Below, in pieces: positions 7,097-15,429 of a stretch of 15,429 nucleotides of DNA. The DNA lies in NCBI GenBank assembly GCA_934230965.1, contig CAKQFW010000025.1:1-15429 (forward strand). The letters are read 5' to 3'. Each line of letters opens with the position of its first letter. The first letter of the stretch is position 1. Both the position numbers and the translations under genes were made by a program. Below the pieces are notes generated by a model. It ran no database searches. It saw nothing but the letters and a program-made list of their open reading frames with translations, and was not told the DNA's origin. The stretch is from an uncultured Prevotella sp. (GTDB lineage: Bacteria > Bacteroidota > Bacteroidia > Bacteroidales > Bacteroidaceae).

Positions 7097-7152
7097 AAGT
7101 TTCGCAAGTTTTCAACTTGCTGTCAGTAAACGAGTTGACAAGTAGACAAGCT
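7097..7152. repeat. Left copy of a 56-nt inverted repeat element
   Basis: On the - strand this copy reads AGCT, three 8-nt units of the form CTYGTYWA, CTGACA, a 7+3+7 hairpin (GCAAGTT-GAA-AACTTGC, 7104-7120), then GAAACTT. It is the mirror of the copy at 7206-7261 with a 53-nt spacer. It ends 22 nt before the nitroreductase start codon, so it lies in that gene's leader. Confidence 0.75.
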
Positions 7153-7205
7153 GCTACCCATACTTATCAAAATTGTTATATAGAGTTTGAGTTGTAAAAG
7201 CAAAT

Positions 7206-7261
7206 AGCTCGTTAACTCGTCAACTTGTTAACTAACAGCATGCCAAAGGCATGCGAAACTT
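7206..7261. repeat. Right copy of the 56-nt inverted repeat element
   Basis: On the + strand this copy reads AGCT, then CTCGTTAA, CTCGTCAA and CTTGTTAA (7208-7231, sharing the CT of AGCT), CTAACA, a 7+3+7 hairpin GCATGCC-AAA-GGCATGC (7238-7254), and GAAACTT. Compared with the left copy, three hairpin base pairs differ and every change is compensated on the opposite arm. It lies 56 nt from the TPM stop codon. Confidence 0.75.
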
Positions 7262-7316
7262 AAATTACTTTGTTTTTTGCAATACTAAAAACATTCTGGT
7301 CTTACACCATAGCCTG

Positions 7317-8306
7317 TTACCAGCCCGAGGTAGAGCCACCGCCACCCGTCGAACCACCACCGAAGCTGCCTCCTGTAGAGCCTCCCGATGAGCCTCGCAT
7401 GGCCATGCGTGCTATCGAGGCGGCTGCCAGTGCGGCGTTCAGCTTGTCATCGTCGTTATCGTCGGTGTCGTGTGTCATCTGGTATCCACAGTTTTTGCAC
7501 ACGTAGGTGGTGCGTATGATGCGTTTCATGCGTCCGTTGCCTACCGATACCTTCAGCCTTTGCGTGCTTACCGTCTTCATGGCATGCTTTTTACATTTGG
7601 GGCATTTCTTGTCGCGGCAAGCCAATACGATGATGAGGATGATGATGATGAACACCGAGCTGATAGCAATAACGTCGAAGGTAGTAAGCTCTTCGTCATC
7701 GCCATTCGTGTTGTTGGCGCCATATTGGTCGGCGGCCACCTCACCATTCAATATCGCCACCGTGGCGCGCACACCCTTCACCATGCCCTCGTCCCATTTA
7801 CCTTCTTTAAAGGCGGGCACCATCTCGTTCATCTGTATGCGTTTTGACAGCGCATCGGTCAGCGTGCCTTCCAGGCCGTAGCCCGTGGTGAAGCGCACCT
7901 TGTGCTGATCCATGACGAAGAGCACCAGCAAGCCGTTGTTCTCCTTCTTCTTGCCGATGCCCCATTTGCGAAACAGGTTATGGGCAAAGTCGAAGATGTC
8001 ATCGTCGCCTATCGAGGGCAACATCACCACAGCCACCTCAATGCCCGAGCTCTTCTCCAGGCGCCCCAGCATCAGGTTCATGCTGTCGCGAGCAGCCGTA
8101 GAGAGGATGGCCGACGGGTCGGTAACATATTGTCGTGCATCTTTCAGGTGTACGTTGGGCACCTCGTCTACCGTCATTGCGCTCAGCGGCCCCGACAGTA
8201 GCGCCACGCATACCATGATGAGCATGCGATGCAGCCATGTGGCCTTTAGCCGATAGTGTGTTTTATGCCGAGCACCTGAAGTGTTTATTGCAGTTTTGTC
8301 TTGCAT
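7317..8306 (-). CDS. TPM-domain membrane protein with zinc ribbon and Gly-rich tail
   Basis: A 329-residue membrane protein of the YgcG/TPM type. In order: signal or membrane segment about 28-43 (MLIMVCVALLSGPLSA); TPM domain about 55-190, with VTDPSAILS, EVAVVMLPSIG, FRKWGIGKKKENNGLLVLF and VRFTTGYGLEGTLTD, all characteristic; a transmembrane helix about 211-229; a four-cysteine zinc ribbon (CPKC at 235-238, CKNC at 270-273); then a Gly/Ser-rich tail ending in GW. TPM proteins are extracytoplasmic and have been linked to acid-phosphatase activity in plants and photosystem II repair; in bacteria they often accompany LemA, with no settled function. The gene begins 11 nt after the LemA stop, so the two form an operon. 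The 27 residues before the hydrophobic segment are unusual; Met28 is an alternative start. Confidence 0.9.
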   Translation of the reverse strand: MQDKTAINTSGARHKTHYRLKATWLHRMLIMVCVALLSGPLSAMTVDEVPNVHLKDARQYVTDPSAILSTAARDSMNLMLGRLEKSSGIEVAVVMLPSIGDDDIFDFAHNLFRKWGIGKKKENNGLLVLFVMDQHKVRFTTGYGLEGTLTDALSKRIQMNEMVPAFKEGKWDEGMVKGVRATVAILNGEVAADQYGANNTNGDDEELTTFDVIAISSVFIIIILIIVLACRDKKCPKCKKHAMKTVSTQRLKVSVGNGRMKRIIRTTYVCKNCGYQMTHDTDDNDDDKLNAALAAASIARMAMRGSSGGSTGGSFGGGSTGGGGSTSGW

Positions 8307-8317
8307 TATGTGTTACC

Positions 8318-8911
8318 TTAAAACTCTACCTTAGGCGCCTTCTCAGCACCAGCTTCTGCCTCAAAATAGTTGTGCTTCTCAAAGCCACCCATTGAGGCGA
8401 TGATGTTCTTCGGAAATTTTCGTATCACCGTGTTATACTCTTTGGCAGCGGCGTTGAAGTCGCGGCGAGCCACTGTGATGCGGTTCTCGGTGCCCTCCAG
8501 CTGACTTTGCAGCTCCATAAAGTTTTCGTTAGCCTTCAGTTGGGGGTAGTTTTCGGTTATGGCCAGCAGTTTGCCCAGCGCTGTGGTTACGTCGCCCTGT
8601 GCCTTTTGGTAGGCGGCCAGCTGTTCAGGTGTGCAGTTGGCGGGGTCAATCTTTACCTGTGTGGCCTGCGAGCGAGCTTGCATTACGGCCTCCAGCGTGC
8701 TCTTTTCGTGTGCAGCATAGCCCTTCACGGTGTTCACCAGGTTAGGTATGAGGTCGGTTCTGCGCTGATATTGTGCTTCTACGTTGGCCCATTGGTTATT
8801 TACGTTTTCGTCCATCTCAACGATGCCGTTGTATCCGCTTACGCCCCACAGCACGAGCAACAGTGCTACGGCTGCGATGATAATTGCTGTCAAATTCTTG
8901 GGTTTGTTCAT
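8318..8911 (-). CDS. lemA: LemA family protein
   Basis: A 197-residue protein with one N-terminal membrane helix (about 8-27) followed by a helical domain. Family motifs are VEMDENVNNQWANVEAQYQRR, DLIPNLVNTVKGYAAHEKSTLEAVMQARS, the NFMELQSQLEGTENRI segment, and ARRDFNAAAKEYNTVIRKFP, plus the usual F-EA-GAEKAPKVEF end. LemA proteins are membrane-anchored with a coiled helical domain; their biochemical role is not established. Length is typical. It is the first gene of the LemA-TPM pair, with its own -7 box just upstream, and is separated from the GH2 gene by 431 nt. Confidence 0.95.
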   Translation of the reverse strand: MNKPKNLTAIIIAAVALLLVLWGVSGYNGIVEMDENVNNQWANVEAQYQRRTDLIPNLVNTVKGYAAHEKSTLEAVMQARSQATQVKIDPANCTPEQLAAYQKAQGDVTTALGKLLAITENYPQLKANENFMELQSQLEGTENRITVARRDFNAAAKEYNTVIRKFPKNIIASMGGFEKHNYFEAEAGAEKAPKVEF

Positions 8912-8957
8912 TTTCTTTTTCTTTAATTTGTAGTTATTTGTTTTTGTTTATTTGACG

Positions 8958-8965
8958 CAAATTTA
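8958..8965 (-). promoter_or_regulatory. Bacteroidetes -7 box for the lemA-TPM operon
   Basis: On the - strand TAAATTTG followed by C matches TAnnTTTGY exactly and lies 46 nt upstream of the lemA ATG. An A-rich leader follows. No convincing TTG is present at -33. Confidence 0.5.
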
Positions 8966-9127
8966 TGAAATAAGCTACACATGGCATAACATTTTTTCTT
9001 TTTTTAAAGATTATTCTGCCCTAAAACATTTATCAACATCTTTTTGTGCCTTACTCATAGCCATAAAAAAGCGGCGCCCCCTACATTAACGTAGAAGTGC
9101 AAGACTAATCAAGCAGGGGATATCATA

Positions 9128-9158
9128 GTAGGACGGTGGCCTCCGTGCCCCGTCCTCC
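9128..9158 (+). repeat. REP-like palindrome, copy 1
   Basis: A 31-nt element starting GTAGGACGG and ending CCGTCCTCC. It folds with 7 bp (AGGACGG/CCGTCCT), a bulged T, then 3 bp (GGC/GCC), around the loop CTCCGT. Identity with copies 2 and 3 extends one base on each side (A before, A after). Confidence 0.75.
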
Positions 9159-9203
9159 ATGAGATAACCTATTTCGCTTCATCAGTATTATCAGTTGGGT
9201 GCT

Positions 9204-9234
9204 GGAGGACGGGGCACGGAGACCACCGTCCTAC
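9204..9234 (-). repeat. REP-like palindrome, copy 2 (inverted)
   Basis: Reverse complement of copy 1 with one difference (GGT for GGC at the inner stem, leaving a G-U pair). With copy 1 it forms a head-to-head inverted pair with a 45-nt spacer, the arrangement of BIME/REPIN doublets. Confidence 0.75.
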
Positions 9235-9295
9235 TTTAAGATACCCAGGCTCCTTTTATATACTTGGCGTAGTTCTTATAAAATAGGAAAACTTA

Positions 9296-9326
9296 GTAGG
9301 ACGGTGGCCTCCGCGCCACGTCCTCC
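9296..9326 (+). repeat. REP-like palindrome, copy 3
   Basis: Same orientation as copy 1 and different at two bases (CGC for CGT, CCA for CCC). The second change moves the bulge from T to the neighbouring G and keeps 10 paired positions. It lies 16 nt beyond the GH2 stop codon, so it may also act as a 3' boundary of the GH20-GH2 message. Confidence 0.75.
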
Positions 9327-9342
9327 ATGCCTATGTGTTTCT

Positions 9343-12486
<3,144 letters not shown>

Positions 12487-12497
12487 TTATCGGTGGC

Positions 12498-14834
12498 TTA
12501 GTGGAACAGCTGGTCGTTAGCAATGTTCACAAACTGTTCGGTGCCATCTTTGCGCAGCTGTATGTTCTGCTCGTTCCACCATGAGGGCCATCCACCAGTG
12601 ATGTTAGCAATGAAGATATACTTCACAGGGTGCAAGCCCTTAGCCAGTGCTACACAGTTGTCGCGGTGTGAAACGCCTTTCACCTCGCCCGAGTTGTCAA
12701 TCACCAGCTTGTTGTCAATCCATACCTGGTCGGTGCGCGACGATACAAAGTAAACACCATCTTCGGGCACGTTGATGTAACCCTCGGCAATGGCAGCATA
12801 GCAGTTTTCGCCACGCAGGGTGCGTGCATCGTCGGCCTGCTTAATTTTTATCTCTTCAAGGCCGTTGATGATGGCGTTCTCCCATGTGCCATCGGCCATG
12901 TCGAGTTCGCGCACATGCTTAAAATAGCCTTTGATGCGCTTCATCTCCAGTCCGGGTTTCACATCTTTCACAGGTACAGCAGGTGTAAAGCCACGCTTCT
13001 CGATCACAATGTTTCTGATGCGGCTCATCTTGCCTGAAGGCAGCACAGTGGCAATATTCAGCACACAGTCGGTAGTAACCTTAATGGGCTGTGTATATAC
13101 TGTTGATGCGGGTGTAGGTTTGGTGCCATCCAGTGTGTAAACCATCTTCATGGGGCGCGTTGTGGTAAAGGTAAGGTCGGTATCTTTGGTAATGATAACC
13201 TTATCGCACGAGCCAAAGGGCTGTTCGGGCAGTGGTATGTGATAGTTTACGTGGCGCTGGTCGAGACGCACCACGGTAGCATCAAGACGTTTGCAGAAGT
13301 CGGTATAGTTTTTACGGCTCAGCGGCGACCATGCTACCTCGGCCAGTGCCAGCGAGCGCGGATACATCATATATTCCATCTTAGCGTTCGAGTACATATA
13401 CTCTGACCAGTTGTTGCACTGCACACCCAGAACATGCTTGCCGAGGCCAGCCTCACGAATAACGTCAGGCACGGGGTCAAATGCGTAGGTATTTGACATG
13501 GGGAAAGAAGCGCTGGGAATGGTGATAGGCTCGATGCGGGGGTCGCCCTGATACCAGTCGAGATACATACCGCCTGAACCTGGTGTCATAATCACGTCGT
13601 GGCCCTGTTTAGCAGCCTCAATGCCGCCATCAATGCCTCGCCACGACATTACGGTAGCGTTCTCGCTCAGTCCGCCTTCCAATATCTCGTCCCAGCCAAT
13701 GATGCTCTTGCCATACTTCTCCAGCATCTTCTCAACGCGTTTGATCACATAGCTTTGCAGCTTTTGTTCAGACGTGTGTTTGTCGTCGCCTTGCAAATGC
13801 TCGTCGGCAATGCGCTTCTGGCAGGTGGGGCAAGTTTTCCAGCTGGTCTTGGGACACTCGTCGCCACCAATGTGGAAGTATTTGCCGGGGAACAGTGGCA
13901 CCATTTCCTTAAAGACGTCGTCGAGGAAGTTGAACATCAGTTCCTTGCCTGGGCACATCACAATGTCTTCAACGCCCCATACGGTGCGCAGCGACCACTG
14001 TTCGCCCTTGCACGACAGTTCGGGATAGGCCGAGATGGCAGCCATCATGTGGCCTGGCAGGTCAACCTCGGGTATCACGGTTATATAGCGCTTGGCGGCA
14101 TAGCTTACGATGTCTTTAATTTGCTCTTGTGTGTAGAAGCCGCCATAGTAAGAACCGTCGCCCTCTTTGCGTATGCTGCCTACAGAGGTAAGCTTAGGAT
14201 ATTTCTTTATCTCGATGCGCCAGCCCTGGTCTTCGGTCAGGTGAAAGTGCATGGTGTTTACCTTCAGCGATGCCATCAGGTCAATTTGCTTCTTCACGTT
14301 CTCTGCCGTGATAAAGTGGCGGCAGGGGTCGAGGTGGAAGCCACGATAGCCAAAGCGAGGATAGTCGTCGATGTCGCAGCACTGTGCCACCCATTTTACG
14401 TCTTTCACCACGGTGGCGCTCTCTACCTCGGCGGGCAGCAGCTGCAAGAAGGTTTGCATGCCATAGAAGGCGCCCTTGCCCGTTTTGGCCTTGATGTTCA
14501 CGCCCTTGGCTGTTACTTGCAGCTGGTAACCCTCGTCGTGCATCTTCAGTTTAGGGTTGATGCTAATGGTAACATTTCCTTTCTTGTTGCCCACGTTTAC
14601 GGTATAGCCTGTTGATGTTTTCAGCTTGCCAGCCAGATAGCCAGCAATGGCTTTTCCCTCTTCAGTGTTATACTGAATGTTGATGTTTTGAGGCAGTGTA
14701 AACTCGCCGCGCTGCTCGCTAACCTTTACAGGGATAGGAATGATGTTGATGTCGGCCGCAAGGGCTGGCACCTGTCCCATGCTCATGGTAGCCATGAGGG
14801 CAATGGCAGGAAATAGTTTTTTAATCTGATTCAT
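12498..14834 (-). CDS. GH20 beta-N-acetylhexosaminidase with Fn3-associated and PA14-like domains
   Basis: A 778-residue secreted exo-hexosaminidase releasing terminal GlcNAc or GalNAc. Signal peptide about 1-26 (MNQIKKLFPAIALMATMSMG, then an ALAA site). The GH20 N-terminal alpha/beta domain covers about 28-155. The catalytic barrel covers about 160-520, with RGFHLDPCRHFI, NTMHFHLTEDQGWRIEIKKYP, VIPEVDLPGHMMAA, and the catalytic pair Asp325-Glu326 in FHIGGDECPK, later MSWRGIDGG and VLGVQCNNWSEYM. A chitobiase-type Fn3-associated module follows (YTLDGTKPTPASTVYT, about 575-620). The last about 130 residues look PA14-like (YINVPEDGVYFVSSRTDQVW then IDNKLVIDN), a likely carbohydrate-binding part. 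First gene of the GH20-GH2 operon, with a mapped promoter and an AT-rich leader of about 140 nt. Confidence 0.95.
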   Translation of the reverse strand: MNQIKKLFPAIALMATMSMGQVPALAADINIIPIPVKVSEQRGEFTLPQNINIQYNTEEGKAIAGYLAGKLKTSTGYTVNVGNKKGNVTISINPKLKMHDEGYQLQVTAKGVNIKAKTGKGAFYGMQTFLQLLPAEVESATVVKDVKWVAQCCDIDDYPRFGYRGFHLDPCRHFITAENVKKQIDLMASLKVNTMHFHLTEDQGWRIEIKKYPKLTSVGSIRKEGDGSYYGGFYTQEQIKDIVSYAAKRYITVIPEVDLPGHMMAAISAYPELSCKGEQWSLRTVWGVEDIVMCPGKELMFNFLDDVFKEMVPLFPGKYFHIGGDECPKTSWKTCPTCQKRIADEHLQGDDKHTSEQKLQSYVIKRVEKMLEKYGKSIIGWDEILEGGLSENATVMSWRGIDGGIEAAKQGHDVIMTPGSGGMYLDWYQGDPRIEPITIPSASFPMSNTYAFDPVPDVIREAGLGKHVLGVQCNNWSEYMYSNAKMEYMMYPRSLALAEVAWSPLSRKNYTDFCKRLDATVVRLDQRHVNYHIPLPEQPFGSCDKVIITKDTDLTFTTTRPMKMVYTLDGTKPTPASTVYTQPIKVTTDCVLNIATVLPSGKMSRIRNIVIEKRGFTPAVPVKDVKPGLEMKRIKGYFKHVRELDMADGTWENAIINGLEEIKIKQADDARTLRGENCYAAIAEGYINVPEDGVYFVSSRTDQVWIDNKLVIDNSGEVKGVSHRDNCVALAKGLHPVKYIFIANITGGWPSWWNEQNIQLRKDGTEQFVNIANDQLFH

Positions 14835-14981
14835 ATCGTTTTTTTAGATGTTAGTATTATCTTATAATGTATGTATCTTTTTGGCTTGTTTGCTTACAAC
14901 ATGTTATAAAAATATGCTGTTTATAAACAATTATAATAACTTTTAGTAGTGATAGGTTTGTTAATAAAATATTTTATTTTG

Positions 14982-15011
14982 CAAAGGTATATGTTTTATC
15001 TCTTATTGCAA
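14982..15011 (-). promoter_or_regulatory. Bacteroidetes promoter for the GH20-GH2 operon
   Basis: On the - strand the -7 box is TACCTTTG followed by C (14989-14982). TTG at -33 (15011-15009) lies exactly 19 nt upstream, matching the TTG-19 to 21-TAnnTTTG consensus. This is the best promoter in the window. Transcription should begin near 14975, giving a leader of roughly 140 nt. Confidence 0.75.
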
Positions 15012-15218
15012 TGGTTTAAGAGGTTAATTATTCTAAAACACACCGCTTTTCAATGTTTATGCGTGTTTTACAAGCCCCTTCCCCCGTTCTACTATATGAT
15101 TTATGCTTAATTTGTGGATAATTTATGGTAATGTGTGTTCCTAACAAACGCGTGAAGCGCGGAATGTGATGGCTATGATGAACCTAAACCATTGATATAT
15201 AAATGTGATATCAAGGCA

Positions 15219-15257
15219 AAAGTCGGGTAAAACCCTTGAGAAAGTCGGGCAAAACCC
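15219..15257 (+). repeat. Two direct 17-nt repeats
   Basis: AAAGTCGGGTAAAACCC (15219-15235) and AAAGTCGGGCAAAACCC (15241-15257) differ at one base and have a 22-nt period. Each contains a small GGG-(5 nt)-CCC palindrome. Confidence 0.7.
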
Positions 15258-15274
15258 AGCAACAAGTTGTCTCG

Positions 15275-15329
15275 TATCGACCGTTCCACGTGTTCATAAC
15301 GGTCGATATGAACATGCGCATCGACCGTT
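15275..15329 (+). promoter_or_regulatory. Three-segment element with mutually exclusive hairpins
   Basis: Segment A TATCGACCGTT (15275-15285), segment B AACGGTCGATA (15298-15308) and segment C ATCGACCGTT (15320-15329). B is the exact complement of A (11 bp, 12-nt loop) and of C (10 bp, 11-nt loop), so only one pairing can form at a time. A third hairpin, TGTTCAT/ATGAACA (15291-15297/15308-15314), overlaps B. The geometry resembles an attenuator switch upstream of the terminator at 15395. Function is inferred. Confidence 0.45.
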
Positions 15330-15331
15330 CC

Positions 15332-15375
15332 CAGGGCCGACGCATTACTTTATCAGGGCCGACGCATTACTTTAT
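15332..15375 (+). repeat. Perfect 22-bp tandem duplication
   Basis: CAGGGCCGACGCATTACTTT plus AT occurs twice back to back (15332-15353 and 15354-15375) with no differences, which suggests a recent duplication. Confidence 0.85.
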
Positions 15376-15394
15376 GACATCACCTTATCAAGGT

Positions 15395-15426
15395 AAGAGC
15401 AGTCCCAACCAGCTCTTTTTATTTTT
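15395..15426 (+). terminator. Intrinsic terminator at right edge, + strand
   Basis: AAGAGC (15395-15400) pairs with GCTCTT (15412-15417) around 11 nt, followed directly by TTTATTTTTG. A small ACCTT/AAGGT stem precedes it (15382-15394). It implies a + strand transcript ending here, but no + strand gene lies between the divergent GH20 promoter and this point. Confidence 0.65.
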
Positions 15427-15429
15427 GCT

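Larger units (their letters stand above)
8912..9342. other. 431-bp gene-free gap between GH2 and lemA genes
   Basis: The lemA-proximal third (8912-9060) is AT-rich and carries the lemA -7 box. The rest holds three REP-like palindromes (9128-9158, 9204-9234, 9296-9326), separated by unremarkable sequence. No open frame here has coding character; the one crossing 9199-9438 runs antisense into the GH2 gene and through the repeats. Confidence 0.8.
14835..15429. other. Gene-free region upstream of the GH20 operon
   Basis: Bases 14835-14981 are the AT-rich GH20 leader, 14982-15011 its promoter. Bases 15012-15200 show no coding frame I believe; there is a weak inverted repeat AAAACAC/GTGTTTT (15035-15041/15063-15069) and one DnaA-box match (15113-15121). 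Bases 15200-15429 hold the repeat and hairpin cluster and the terminator listed separately. A 63-codon frame at 15205-15396 runs through those repeats and has no protein-like features. Confidence 0.8.

Noticed and set aside
13599..14615. 338-codon open frame on the + strand, opposite the GH20 gene
   Set aside because: It is fully antisense to a gene with clear catalytic motifs, and its translation has no recognisable features. Long antisense frames are common opposite GC-richer genes.
15113..15121. TGTGGATAA, a perfect DnaA box on the - strand
   Set aside because: It is a single site with no cluster of further boxes, no dnaA, dnaN or rpmH genes, and no other origin features. One such 9-mer can occur by chance.
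15219..15375. Repeat cluster considered as a CRISPR array
   Set aside because: The repeats are of three unrelated types, present in two or three copies, with no spacers of regular length and no cas genes.
15205..15396. 63-codon open frame starting with GTG on the + strand
   Set aside because: It runs through the direct repeats, the hairpin segments and up to the terminator stem. Its composition is explained by those repeats and it has no protein-like pattern.

Overview
The window looks like chromosomal DNA of a Bacteroidales gut or oral anaerobe, most likely Prevotella or a close relative. The evidence is the gene repertoire (GH92, GH20 and GH2 glycosidases, a Bacteroidetes-type ECF sigma factor, a lipoprotein resembling the DUF5005 group, a LemA/TPM pair), the absence of Shine-Dalgarno sites, AT-rich leaders, and several exact matches to the Bacteroidetes -7 promoter box TAnnTTTG. 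The species call is inference.

Left half, + strand (1-6156). The window opens inside the 3' end of a GH92 alpha-mannosidase gene. An in-frame TAA at 539-541 splits off about 40 conserved C-terminal codons. Next come a terminator-like inverted repeat, an ECF sigma factor with its own -7 box but no adjacent anti-sigma or SusC/D genes, a secreted SGNH/GDSL hydrolase, a secreted alpha/beta-hydrolase esterase of the CE1/esterase-D type, and a large predicted lipoprotein. A strong bidirectional terminator separates this block from the convergent right half.

Right half, - strand (6334-14834, described in transcription order). A GH20 beta-hexosaminidase and a GH2 beta-galactosidase form a two-gene operon behind a well-formed promoter at 14982-15011. 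A 431-bp gap follows, holding three copies of a 31-nt REP-like palindrome. Then come a LemA-TPM pair with its own -7 box, a gap with a 56-nt inverted-repeat pair whose internal hairpins co-vary, and a nitroreductase whose 3' end is followed by degenerate copies of its own terminal codons.

The right edge (15012-15429) has no convincing protein gene. On the + strand it carries a series of short repeats, a three-segment element with mutually exclusive hairpins, a perfect 22-bp tandem repeat and an intrinsic terminator. This suggests an undescribed small RNA or leader.

Functionally, the mannosidase, hexosaminidase and galactosidase together could trim host-type glycans (N-glycans, mucin), and the two esterases could remove acyl decorations. 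No SusC/SusD transporter lies in the window, so this is not a complete polysaccharide utilisation locus as seen. I found no CRISPR array, tRNA, rRNA, transposase or defence system. The most novel material is the intergenic repeat and RNA structure, not the proteins.
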